From contig NW_005200326.1 of assembly GCF_000372725.1 (NCBI RefSeq), forward strand, positions 50,865 to 114,864: a stretch of DNA of 64,000 nt. Direction: 5' to 3'. Both the position numbers and the translations under genes were made by a program. The DNA is from Emiliania huxleyi CCMP1516. Its lineage: Eukaryota; Haptophyta; Isochrysidales; Noelaerhabdaceae. A model generated the notes under the pieces. The model saw only the letters and a list, made by a program, of their open reading frames with translations. It did no database searches and was not told the DNA's origin. Positions 20,501 through 34,021 of the stretch are shown here, one piece after another (positions within the stretch are counted from its first letter, which is position 1; every line of letters begins with the position of its first letter).

Positions 20501-21559
20501 GTTCCGAGAAGGCGTGGCGCAAGTAGTTGCTCATCGCACCTGCGAAGGTTCCTGGAAGGTTCCTAGAAGGTTCCGAGAAGGCGTGGCGCAAGTAGTTGCT
20601 CATCGCACCTGCGAAGGTTCCTGGAAGGTTCCGAGAAGGTTCCGAGAAGGCGTGGCGCAAGTAGTTGCTCATCGCACCTGTGTGATACTGTCGGGTGATC
20701 TCGGCTGCACCTCGCAATGTATGGAGAAGAAGGAGAGAGACAGGGAGAGTGAGGGAGAGAGAGGGAGAGAGGAGGGCGAGAGAAGTGCGTGTGATGAGCA
20801 GGCGTGCAGGCTGCTGCATCGCACCGCCCGGCATCACGTCCGCCACCGCTGCCGCAACAACCTCCTCGTCGCTCACCGCAGCGCCGCCTATTCACAGCAG
20901 TGGGGGTGTGAAGAGACGATGTTCACACCTCCCTCATCGCTCACCGCAGCGACCGCGCCGCCGCCGCCGCCGCCGCCGCCGTTGTCGCCGGTGGCGCTTC
21001 CGACGCTCCGCAAGGCCGCGAGCTCGGCTCGCCGCGCCTCGAACGTTGCCGGGCAGCCGAGCGTGTTCTCGTACATCCAACGCAGCCGCTCGGCGGCACA
21101 GTCGCAAGACTCTGCCGTCGCGCCGCCGCGCGCCGCTGCAACCTGCTCGAGATGCTGCGAGAGCGTCGGCGCCGAGGCGTCCCAGTGCGGCGCTGGGATG
21201 GACCAGTGCGGCCGCGCTAGATCGCTCGGCGCGCACTCGGAGGTGAGCCGCAGCTTGTTGAGGTCGCGGTTGCCAACCAGCAGCGCGACGCGGCGAGGAA
21301 AGGCGCGCTTCAGGCCGACGAGCAGCCGGAGCAGCTGCTCACTGCCGCGCCCGTGATCCGGCACGTCGCCGCCGTACACAAAATACGCGCGTGCGTGCGT
21401 GAGCGTGAGCGCCGCCTCGTCGCTGCCGGTGTACGCCACGCAGCGCGAGCCTGCCACCCAGCGGTTGAAGTAGTCGAGGTCGCCCTCCACGTCGGAGACA
21501 AAGGCGATCTCGTACTCGCACGGGTGAGGGGAGCAGCGGAAGGGCGTCCGCACTCGCAT
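17600..21559 (-). CDS. calcineurin-like metallophosphoesterase, many introns
   Basis: The ATG at 21559 (MRVRTPFRCSPHPCEYEI) leads into the metal-binding motifs: FVSDVEGDLDYFNRW (about 21479-21505), YGGDVPDHGRGSEQLL (about 21353) and LVGNRDLNK (about 21265). After several introns come FGQTLFAHGAVDA (about 20130), RPEWDAERATRGGEVLLAL, SIVSNSYADGG and GHKPSGDCAAVL (about 18165), then VEIVSADTCYADPRAADRRG. The stop is TGA at 17600-17602. D, GD, GNRD and two later His motifs are the calcineurin-like set, so hydrolysis of phosphoesters is expected; the substrate is unknown. Four hairpin introners, an 8-copy exon array and an assembly gap lie in its introns. The stretch 18430-19090 is not fully resolved into exons. 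Confidence 0.75.
18017..18058 (-). mobile_element. hairpin introner copy 3 (in phosphoesterase intron)
   Basis: Gene sense: GGTGTGAACAGCGTCCC, TTCACACC, then CACTGCTGTGAATAG. The intron is GC-AG: exon CCGAGG|GCGGCCGACC and acceptor GAATAG|GCGGCCGACC, with 17 bp of exon duplicated. Joining gives DPRAADRRGASVSHV. Confidence 0.88.
18366..18407 (-). mobile_element. hairpin introner copy 4 (in phosphoesterase intron)
   Basis: Same core as copy 3. The exon sequence GCGTCGCTGCGTGGCTG (GVAAWL) is present on both sides; the element ends GTGAATAG|GCGTCGCTG. Confidence 0.85.
19090..19335. repeat. 11-bp satellite CTAGGAACCGT/CTAGGAGCCTT in an intron
   Basis: About 18 head-to-tail 11-mers are flanked on both sides by TGCGCGCACCCCCCGTC. 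This is the same duplicated-flank layout as the other introns of the phosphoesterase gene. Confidence 0.85.
19536..19576 (-). mobile_element. hairpin introner copy 5, with altered 3' end
   Basis: The core is as in copies 3 and 4 but ends GTGAATAC instead of GTGAATAG. The next AG is then supplied by the duplicated exon (CGCCAG|GCCCGAGTGGG), which keeps the protein DHAARPEWDAE intact with a GC donor. Confidence 0.82.
19660..19809. repeat. 10-bp satellite GGGGAGGGGT next to the assembly gap
   Basis: GGTGGGGAGG decamers run into the N block at 19810. Similar G-rich sequence resumes at 19910, so the gap is probably collapsed satellite. Confidence 0.7.
19810..19909. other. assembly gap (100 N)
   Basis: Exactly 100 unknown bases inside an intron satellite of the phosphoesterase gene. 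Exactly 100 N suggests a placeholder of unknown true size. Confidence 0.95.
20166..20690 (-). repeat. 8-copy exon-fragment array in one intron
   Basis: The segment containing GTGGCGCAAGTAGTTGCTCA (gene sense: AMSNYLRHA) occurs eight times with a period of about 70 bp. Copies are separated by GGTTCCTAGAA-type 11-mers. Each unit has CGCAG|GTGCGATGAGC, so every copy has a usable acceptor and donor. The true intron spans the array: PGG from the upstream exon joins to AMSNYLRHACVAAVFG. Confidence 0.88.
20888..20929 (-). mobile_element. hairpin introner copy 6 (in phosphoesterase intron)
   Basis: Gene sense: GGTGTGAACATCGTCTC, TTCACACC, then CACTGCTGTGAATAG|GCGGCGCTG. The exon sequence GCTGCGGTGAGCGA is repeated on both sides. 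Confidence 0.85.
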
Positions 21560-21649
21560 GTGAGCGTCGGAGGAAAGTGCGCCGACGCCCGAGGCAGTGA
21601 GGGCGTGTGCTGGGTAAGGTGAAACCCGTGTATTCCTTTTTTTTTCTTT

Positions 21650-22494
21650 ATGTTTATCTGCCAGGCGGTGGAGGCGGGCAAGAAGGCGCCAAACGGCAAG
21701 CCGCACGAAGAACTCGGCGATGCCGCAATGGTCAACCCGCGTGCGAAGCACGCGACACGACACAAATACCTGCTCAAACGACTCGTCAAGACCCTTCGCT
21801 CGGCGTGGGGCATGCTCATCGAGATGGAGCCGACTGCACACCTCAGTTACAGTAACCCAAAACAACCTGACGTGGCGGCGGCGAACATCGGCAAAGGGCA
21901 TGTGCGCCTCGTTGGCGACTTGAAACTCACGAGCTCGCTTGCGTGCAGGGTGGCGATCGGCTCGGCTGGAAGGGGGCTTTTGTCGCCTTCGGCAACACCG
22001 AGCGGGCGCTGCTCGACTTAGTGTTAGGGCATGCTGCATGGCCGCGGCCGGAGGGGGGGGGGGGAGGGGGGGAGGGAGGCGGAGGATGCAGAGGCGGAGG
22101 CGGCGGCGGCGGAAGAGGAGGAGGGGGAGAGTGAGGGGGAGGCGGAGGCGGGGGCACCTGTGACGGCCGCTACAAGAAGGGCGACTACCGGTTCGCGCGG
22201 GAGAAGAATTGCGACCTGCGTTTGCTCGACTTCGAGACGTTCGGCGGCTTCGGGGACGGCGTCCGCAAAATTCTTCGGCAGGCGGCGGACCAGCTGAGTA
22301 ACAAACTTTCGCACGCTCAGCACCTCGATGAGGTCACATGGACCACCAAGAACTGGCACGGGCTGCAGATGCAGCGCTTGTCTGTCGTTCTCCACACCGC
22401 CGTGGCGTGGCAGACGGTGAACGAGCTAGCGTGCGGGGACAGCGGCATTGTGCACGGAGCTAAGTGCATTGCCGTTCTTAACGGAGTCGCTTAG
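21650..22494 (+). pseudogene. mobile-element-like coding remnant, family not identified
   Basis: Three stretches in different frames look like pieces of one protein: about 21650-21950 (LGDAAMVNPRAKHATRHKYL, VKTLRSAWGMLIEMEPTAHL), about 21950-22035 (DRLGWKGAFVAFGNTERALL) and about 22160-22494 (KKGDYRFAREKNCDLRLLDF, ETFGGFGDGVRKILRQAADQ, ending in TAG). The style (LLDFETFGGFG, then TWTTKNWHGLQMQRLSVVLH) resembles high-copy algal repeat proteins, but no family name can be given with confidence. It may be an old element copy or a host gene with introns. It diverges from the phosphoesterase start at 21559. Confidence 0.4.
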
Positions 22495-23259
22495 GCGGCT
22501 CCGGTGGTGTGCCGGTGATAGTACTAGCACGCGCCAGTTCGCACCTGTGTCGAGCCTGTGTGCTGTGAGAAAGAATTGTTTTGTTTAAATTCTTTTTTTT
22601 AGCATGACTTACGAGTGCGAGATAGGGCTGGCCGCTGGCGGCTAGCCCGTGAGGAGGGCGACCATAGACACCTCACTAACCCCACACACGGTCTCGTCCG
22701 TGCCTCGCCTGACTGGGAGTTATAAAACAAAAAAAAGAGAGAGGGGGTTGTGTTCTCTAGGCCTCTCTCTCTCTCTCAGTGTATGTAGCTCTTACGAACA
22801 TACCCGTAGGTTTTTGCTGCCGCGGCCGCGCCGCGACCTCCCGTTTGTTTTGGCGCCGATGCAGCGCCGTCTCTCGCCGCGCGAGATGGCGCCGCCGCGG
22901 CGTCGGCGCCGCGATCAACCGCGCTCCAGCAGCGAGCGGTTCAGAGCGGCTACCGACATGACAGTTACGGCGTCCCGATTGCAAAGTGCATAAAAAGAAA
23001 CCGAGAGCGGCGCAGCCGGCTGAGCCAGAACGTCGGCTCGCGAGGTGGGGTGCTAGTATGAGTGAGACCGATGCGTCGCAGTTCTCTTGCTCCAAGCGCT
23101 TGCGCTTCGGCGGTTAGTGGTGCACTAACTTCCGAGAAACCCTTCGGCTCGCTCCTCATCGCAAACCCTGTCAGCAGAGTCCTCCTACGGGAATGTAGAT
23201 AGATGGATAGATAGATCGGGAATGAACGTCAGAGCTACAACGCTGAAAAAGAAAAGAAA
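22495..23259. other. intergenic stretch, no gene seen
   Basis: It contains T-rich tracts near 22575-22600 and 21630-like sequence, a (CT)n run near 22760-22780 and short GATA/ATAGAT repeats near 23200. No supported coding frame. Confidence 0.45.
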
Positions 23260-23302
23260 GACCGCTCGCAAGGGACCATTGGGTTTGTATTATTACAACG
23301 AT
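23260..23302 (+). promoter_or_regulatory. upstream element shared with the ankyrin/U-box gene
   Basis: The sequence from GACCGCTCGCAAGGGACC through CATTGGGTTTGTATTATTAC to AACGATG recurs at 45825-45921, upstream of another plus-strand gene. It ends about 120 bp before the ATG at 23421; the other copy ends about 70 bp before the ATG at 45992. A core promoter or 5' UTR element is inferred. Confidence 0.5.
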
Positions 23303-23420
23303 GTATGTATGTAGGAAGGTGAAGAACAGTCAGGCTCGGACTGGACACCAACGCGGTAGGGGACAACGAAGGCGCTCTCAAAAAGAAACCGCAACCCCCG
23401 GGCGAGCAAGGTCTCTAGCC

Positions 23421-27549
<4,129 letters not shown>

Positions 27550-28114
27550 GCCGCGCGGCCAATCGCGCGGCGGCGGTGATGGCCTCCGGCGGCGTGAGAG
27601 CGCGCGCGTGAGCGTGTGCTGGGTGACACGGAGAGGAGAGGCGGCGTGAGGCGGCGTGCGCTGGAGCGAGCGGCAGCGGGCGAGAGGGGGGGCTAGGACT
27701 CGGGGCGGGGGCGACCGTGGGCGAGAAACGGCTGGCTGGGCCGTGGCTCCGCCCGCGTCTCTCGCGTAGTTTTGGGTCTGTGCTGTATGGGGTGGGCCCC
27801 GGAGTGGGAGATTTTATCGCGCTTTAGTCGAGGTTCATCTCTAAACGCCGCCCACACGAGCTGTCCACCCCGCCCCCACTTGCTGCCCTGACTGCACAGG
27901 ATTGCGACCGTGCCCCGACAAACGGCGACACATTCATAGCAGGGGACACTGCGCCGGGGGGTATGCCTAACTTTGTGGTGCTTTGTGTGGGTCGCGTTCC
28001 CATGGAGCATGGTAGTTGTGACTTGTGTGGCTGAAGGTGAAGCCCTCGTGCCGCTGGCGTACGTCCACCCCCCCCCTTCGGAGGTGGTTCGGCAAGCGGC
28101 TGACCCCTTGAGAC
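27550..28114. other. intergenic stretch after the BSD gene
   Basis: Probably 3' UTR and spacer. A minus frame at 27693-28010 has no recognisable content. Nothing else is seen. Confidence 0.4.
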
Positions 28115-28297
28115 AGCACTATCAAACTATTAGCCTGATAATGTACCTAATTATTAGAGGTTATCAAACTATTAGCCTGATAATGTACCTAATTATTAGA
28201 GGTAGCACTATATCAAACTATTAGCCTGATAATGTACCTAATATTAGAGGTACCTCTAATAATTAGGTACATTATCAGGCTAATAGTTTGATAGTGC
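28115..28297. repeat. three direct copies and one inverted copy of a 41-bp unit
   Basis: A unit starting TATCAAACTATTAGCCTGAT and ending AATTATTAGAGG lies at 28120-28160, 28162-28202 and 28211-28250. Its reverse complement lies at 28253-28293. The ends are GCACTAT and ATAGTGC. It is AT-rich, in GC-rich surroundings, and would fold into a long hairpin. Confidence 0.9.
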
Positions 28298-28881
28298 ATT
28301 AGTGCTTGGCGGCAGGAGGGGGAGAGGGAGGCCCGGTGCGAGGGGAGGGAGAGGGAGGCCCGGTGGGAGGGGAGGGAGAGGGAGGCCGTCTTGGCTCTTG
28401 GGCTCTTCTCCTCCCCCCTCCCTGGGCTCTTCTCCCCTCTCCTGCCTGGTACTCACGGCCTGATTACCGGAGCGTCTGCTTGCGCTCCGCTTGAACACGC
28501 TTGGCGCACCCAGGGACATCGCTACGGGGGGGCGCCGCGCCGCCGCCGCCGTGTCACCTTTCTGCCCCTGAGAGTTGGTTACCGAGTGGGCTCAGCTCCC
28601 CCCCTTGGGATCGAAGCTTCCACGACCTCGCACCCAACATCCCAGGCGGGATCAGAGAGAGACTCCGCACCGGACACCGCCCGGCCACAGCCCCCCTACC
28701 CGTCGGACAATGCCTGGACCCGTCACAGACCGGCCCACACACAGATCACGCATTGGCAGATTTGACACCTGGTTCAGGCGTAGACAGCACACACTGGTCA
28801 CGGCTGCATAGCCCTGCCGGGGGGGGCGAGTTCGCAAGGTTAATATTAATAGCATACAAAGTGGTGACAACCACCGAGTCC
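28298..28881. other. intergenic stretch with purine-rich repeats
   Basis: GAGGGGAGGGAGAGGGAGGCCCGGTG repeats occur near 28320-28385. Frames at 28391-28938 on the plus strand have no recognisable domain. Confidence 0.4.
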
Positions 28882-29842
28882 TCAGTGGACGACGAGCGTC
28901 AACTGAACAGAAAATCGCAGTTTGAATCCTCGTCCTGAAGCCCCCCGCTCTTCCAACCCGGTTCGCATGTCCACACTAGGCCCTGCCCTCCTAGCTTGCT
29001 CCAACCTCTCGTATCGCAAATCCACTGTCGTCCACCCCATGAACCTGTCAATCTCGTCGTTCCCCACGCCCTCGTTCTCCATGTAGTCCATCATAATCCC
29101 GTCATCCTCCTCAGCATACCCATCCCCTCCCACCATCTGACTCCACGACCCCCCCCCCATCGAATCCACTCTGCCCGCTACTCCCCGCTGCCCCGCTATC
29201 GCCTCCGCTCTCCACTTCCATCTGAACTTCTTCTCTCTGCTCACCACTGACTGACTGATTGACCGACTGACTCGAGTACTCATTGACTGACTGACTCCCA
29301 TGACCCCATCCTGGATCTGAACTCATTACTGCCCTATTCAGCCGCGCCTTCTTCCTCCCTTTCCTTCGCCCATAGCGCCTCCAAGTCTCCACCTCCCCAT
29401 CACAGCAGCTCGACTCTGACTCTGAAACCTCCATCTCTTCGCTCTGATCCTCCTTAGCTTTCCTCCTTTCTTCTCTCACCCGCCGATTGCTCTCCTCCAG
29501 CGACCACTGAATCGCCTTTTCCTCCCGCTCCTCGCTCCGACGCAGCCATTTGTCCACCATTTCTGTCCCCTCTCCACTCATATATCGTCCGTCCAACCCG
29601 CTCACCATGTGCTTTTGCACTTCCGCATCCCGAATCGCATCCACCCTTGGTCCGCCCACAAAGCATCTCCACCCAAAAGGCCCCATCTGAAGTAAGGTTT
29701 CAGCGCTCCGCAGCGATCGCACCTTTTTCCCCTGCACTTTTGCCTTCTCCCTCTTAGCCGACGTCTCCATTCGCGCCTCCTCCCCTCTCGGCACCATCTC
29801 CCTCACGGCCCCTTCCACCAACGGAGCCCCTTGTACACACAC
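28882..29842 (-). CDS. hypothetical charged protein(s), possibly repeat-derived
   Basis: Two overlapping minus frames (29842-29111 and 29301-28882) look coding by composition. The first has an ATG at 29797 (MVPRGEEARMETSAKREKAK), a central part (LLQMGPFGWRCFVGGPRVDA), long charged helices (RVREERRKAKEDQSEEMEV) and a basic run (RRYGRRKGRKKARLNR). It then meets a TCAGTCAG-type tandem repeat near 29255-29300 (SQSVNQSVS). The second continues with FMGWTTVDLRYERLEQ. A frame change or intron at the repeat could join them. GC is clearly lower than in neighbouring genes. No family is recognised; a mobile-element origin is possible. Confidence 0.35.
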
Positions 29843-29927
29843 TCACACACTTTACACTTCAGCTTGTCTTAAATCTTGAGACGCGGACACGCCTTCGGTG
29901 CACGCCTTTCTTTGTCCTTGGCTCCTC

Positions 29928-32900
29928 ATGTCCGCTACGCTGCTCGACTCGGTCGTCCACATCGTTGCGAGCGATGAGGAAGAGGCGGACCTAAAAACGC
30001 TCCAGCACCAGGACAACCTGCTGACGCTCCTCGTGCTCGTGATCACCCCGTACTACCTCCGCACGCTGTACGACTACACGCTCGAGCGCTTCAACGCCCT
30101 GCTCCAGTGGATCAGCGAGCATGGCTATGGCATCCGCTGCGGTGAGAGCCGCCGCGGCCACATCGGGCTCGGGATGGTCGAGGTGCTGCAGAGCCGCATC
30201 CCGTGGCGAGAGGCGAGAACGATGACCGGCATGGACAAAGACACTGCCTTCGTTGCGGGGTTCGCGCGCCTCCTGCTCTGGCACCACCTCCAGCCCATCG
30301 CGTACGGCCTCGCCTTCGTCGCTTCGTGGAACGACGTGTCGCCGCTGCAGCGAATGCTCGGCGTAGTGGTTGCGCTGCGCGAGGCGATCTATATCGCGCT
30401 CACCCTGTTCTGCCTGCACTTCAACCCCGCCTACCTCCTCGTCGACACGGCGGCCACGTGGCGCAAGGACCGGTACGTCGCGCTCATCTTTACGCTGCTC
30501 TATGTCCTCTCGCCCGAGAAGTACGTGTGGCTCGCCCTCGTCCGCGGCGCCGCCGAAACCGGCGACGCCTCCGCGGCCGCCGACCCTCCGTACGGCCGGC
30601 TGCCGCCGGAGGCTGACGAGGGAGACGCCGCGCCGGCCGCGCCCGCGCCTTTCGTCTTTGGCGGCGGCGGCGCCTCCTCCGGCGGCGCCTCCTCTGGGGC
30701 GGCGGCGTCGGCCACGCCGGTGCGCGCTGCCTTGGCCCCCAGCCCCCCCCCCCCCCCCCCCTTTTCCCTTTTCCCCCTTGGCCAAAGTTTCCCCCCCTCC
30801 TCGGTTCACCCTTTCCTCAACCCCTCATTCTGCCCTTCTCCTCACGCACCCCTGCTGCCCCTCCCCCCAGTTCTCGGTTGGCTCTGCCGCGCCGCCCGCG
30901 GCCATCTTCACCTTCGGCGCCCAGGCGGCCGACGCCTCCGCGCCAACGTTCGGAGCTGCTGGCCCCGCCGCCGCGCCCATGTTTGGAGCCGCTGGCGCCG
31001 CCGCTGCGCCGACGTTTGGGGCCGGCGCCGCGACTGCGCCCACGTTCGGAGCTGCTGGCGCCGCCGCGGGCGGCGTCTTCAACTTTGGCGCCGCTCCCGT
31101 CCCTGCTCCGGGCGCGGCGGCGCCGGCCTTCACCTTCGGGTCGGGCGGCGCCTTTGGGTCTGACGTGGCCCAACGATCCGCCGGATCTGCGGCGATCGAA
31201 GTGAGCTCGAGCGAGCGGCCCGCCGCGTTGTCGGGCCCCGCCGCGTTGGCGGGCCGAGCAGGGCGGGACGACGTGGAGAGTCGGCAGGTCGAGCTGGAGG
31301 CGGAGGTGGAACTGGAACTGGAGGCCAAGCGGCTGCGTGATGAGCAGGAGGCGGAGGTGGAGCGGATCGCGGGCACGCTCCACGCGGCGCAGTCGCTCGG
31401 GCCACGGGGCGCCGCCATCCTGCTCTTCGGCGGCTTCCTCGTGCTGCTCGACATGGTCGCGCTCATCGCGATGGCGGTCGCGCTCGATGCTGCGCACCGG
31501 GCGCCGGCGCCGCTGCTGGTGGGCTACTCGGTGACCGCGGTGGGAGGGCTCTTCGTCCTCGTCTGCGCGGTGGGCTACGCGATCGTGATGCAGATCGACA
31601 AGCGTGGCGTGCCGCTGCCGGGGCCGCTGGCGGTGCTGTACCGGCAGGTGCGCCTCGTGCTGCTCCTCGCGGGCGTGCTGAGCGCTGAGGCGGCGGCGGC
31701 GGCAGCGGCGCCTGCGGTGGCGGCGGCGGCGATCGAACGGCCCGCGCAGGAGGCGCTCGACGCGTTCTGGGAGAAGGTGGGGTCGTCGGAGGAGGAGGTG
31801 TGGAGTTCGACTTCATTGGATTGGAGCATCAAGGGCCTCGACGCCGGCGATGCTCGGATCGTTGCCTACCTGCTAGCTAGCCAGGTAGCACACGCCGCCG
31901 CTGCGACCGGCCAACTCGACGCGCTTCGCTTCCTCTCCGAGGAGCGCGGTCCAGAGGTGCTGACGGCCGCGAAAGCGGACGGCGGCACGCCTGCGCACGC
32001 CGCCGCCCTCGGTGGCCATGTCGACGCGCTCCGCTTCCTCGCAGAGCGGTGCGGTCCAGAGGTGCTGACGGCCGCGAAAGCGGACGGCGGCACGCTTGCG
32101 CACGCCGCCGCCCTCGGTGGCCATGTCGACGCGCTCCACTTCCTCGCAGAGCGGTGCGGTCCAGAGGTGCTGACGGCCGCGAAAGCGGACGGCGGCACGC
32201 CAGCAGACGCCGCGGCACTCACTGGCCATGTCGACACGCTCCGCTTCCTCGCAGAGCGGTGCGGCAGCGAGGCGCTGAGCGGCAACAGAGCGGCTCTCGT
32301 GTCAGCGCCTCTCGTGTCAGCACCTCTCGTGCTTCAGGCTCGTGTGGCTAGGCATAACCAAGAGGATCTGCTGCAAATCGTGCGTGGCGCAGTGGCGGTG
32401 GCCGAGGTGGCGACAAAGCACTGCGCAGGCGGCGCGGTCGACTCGGCTCCCGCCCGCATCCTGAGTGAGCTTCGCAGCCTCGAGCGCACTTTGCAGAACG
32501 AAAGGTTTGAGCTGATGGTCTACGGCGTGTACAGCGTTGGCAAGAGCAGGCTGCTGCAGACAGGCTACCCGTCACTGAATAATATGCTGCCTGTCTCCTC
32601 TAAGGAGTGCACCGCGCACCTGATCAAAATCGACGTCGGTGGCGGCAGCAAGGGCGCTAAACTGCATTTCCACTGGAGCGCCGTCGCTGAGTTGGACTCG
32701 ACGCTGCGCGACTTGCTCCCGGAGAAGGTGCGCGAGTTCCTTGACGAGGAAACGCTCGCGCTCGCCAGGGAATACGTTCTCGCCGGCTGCTCGCTTTGGC
32801 CGGATGGGAGCGAGCAGGAGTCGCCTCCGACGCTGCGACTTTCAGAGGAGGAGGTCAGCGCGTGGGCTCGCGTCCATGGCAACGATGGTGCGAGCATCAA

Positions 32901-33552
32901 GGCCCTTGCTAGCGTGGTTGATCACATCGCGGTCGGCGTCACGGCAAACGCCGACTGCCAGCCTTACAACATCATCGACGCTCCTGGGCTTGGGGCCGAC
33001 GAGAGCCGACGCGCCATCGCAGAGCGCCACCTGCGCAAGTGTGACGTGCCCATCGTCGTCGCCTCCTTCACCGACCTCAGCCTCGAGCCGCTCCAAGAGG
33101 CGTTGCGGCAAATCAAAGCCAGCGGCCACCAGCCAATTATCGTCATTACCAAGCTCGACGCGGAGTACAAGGCGCTCGATGAGGACGACCACTCTGACCA
33201 AAGCCTGCAAACACTCATGGAGGCGAGCAAGGCGGACGCGCGGCGCATCTTTGTTCAGGCCGGCTTCCAAGCGTCGGATATCCACTTCGTATCTGCCGAG
33301 TGGTTCGACCTCTCGAGAGATCCTCGTGTTGCGCGAGTGCGCCATGCGCTTGATACTGCGGGTCTGCCGTCCGACGAGGACGAGTCGACTGCTCGCGAAT
33401 CCCTGCGCCGCCTGTCCGGGATCCCCGCCTTTTGGGATGCCGTCGACGAGCTAGTCATGCGCGGCGCGGCCAGGCCGCGTGCTGGGAGGGTTTGCGAGGA
33501 GCTGGCGCAGCACCTCTACCAGCTGCATTGCATGCTCCTCGACAGCGCGTGA
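29928..33552 (+). CDS. multi-domain membrane protein: helical TM part, FG-like linker, ankyrin repeats, dynamin-like GTPase
   Basis: Exon 1 is 29928-30719 (264 codons, phase 0) and exon 2 is 30871-33552, giving 1157 residues. The intron is GT-AG with a poly-C and pyrimidine tract. Order: hydrophobic segments (LLTLLVLVITPYYL, LLLWHHLQPIAYGLAFVA); a linker with FG motifs (PTFGAAGPAAAPMFGAAG); a charged coil; two membrane segments at about 444-508; three to four ankyrin-like repeats at about 609-731 (LTAAKADGGTPAHAAALGGH); then a large-GTPase domain. The GTPase has a P-loop (GVYSVGKS, about 815), switch II (DAPGLG, about 967) and TKLD (about 1023). Membrane-bound GTP hydrolysis of the dynamin/septin superfamily is inferred. 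The last codons overlap an antisense ankyrin fragment, so the C-terminus may be truncated. Confidence 0.75.
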
Positions 33553-33770
33553 ACGTGGCCGTTCTCAGCGGCGGCGTATGCGGGCGTCAACCCGTCCGCC
33601 CTCGCAGCCGTCAGCACCTCTCGCCCGCACTGCTCTAAGAAGAAGTAGAGCGCGTGAACGTGGCCATTCTCAGCGGCGGCGTATGCGGGCGTCAACCCGT
33701 CCGCCCTCGCAGCCGTCAGCCGAGCAGCTCCCCAACCCGCCCCACACTGCGGAAGGCCGCCGCCCATCAC
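33553..33770 (-). pseudogene. antisense ankyrin-repeat fragment
   Basis: On the minus strand 33516-33720 encodes two copies of LTAARADGLTPAYAAAENGH followed by VHAL and FFLEQCGREV, the same ankyrin type as residues 609-731 of the plus-strand GTPase gene it abuts. No start or further domain is recognisable, so it looks like an inverted partial duplicate rather than a gene. Confidence 0.6.
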
Positions 33771-33771
33771 G

Positions 33772-33870
33772 AGCAGCCCCATCCCACGCCCCACACTGCA
33801 GAAGCGCCGCCGCCCCATGAGCAGTGCCAACGAGCAACGTCCCGCGAGGACAATCTCACTCAGCCAAGCA
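33772..33870. repeat. dispersed repeat, first copy
   Basis: About 99 bases from AGCAGCCCCATCCCACGCCC to CAGCCAAGCA recur at 38169-38266 with one length difference. Non-coding in both places. Confidence 0.88.
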
Positions 33871-34021
33871 AGCAGGGGTGCACCACGAAGTGCAGCCGTT
33901 GCAGCCCGCCCCAGGTGCACTTGTCATCCCAGGCCTGCGGCCTACCTGGCGAGTAGAGGCCCCCGCCGCCCACCCAGGGTACCCTTGCCAGGGATACAGT
34001 AGCGTCAGGAGCCGGTAGGAG

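Noticed and set aside
28895-28935. tRNA T-arm-like GTTTGAATCC
   Set aside because: The flanking bases do not form the T stem and no other tRNA arms can be placed.
30370-30870. Single long 1060-codon frame starting at 30370
   Set aside because: Its first part is out of frame with the membrane-protein exon 29928-30719. The in-phase GT-AG intron 30720-30870 explains the change of frame.
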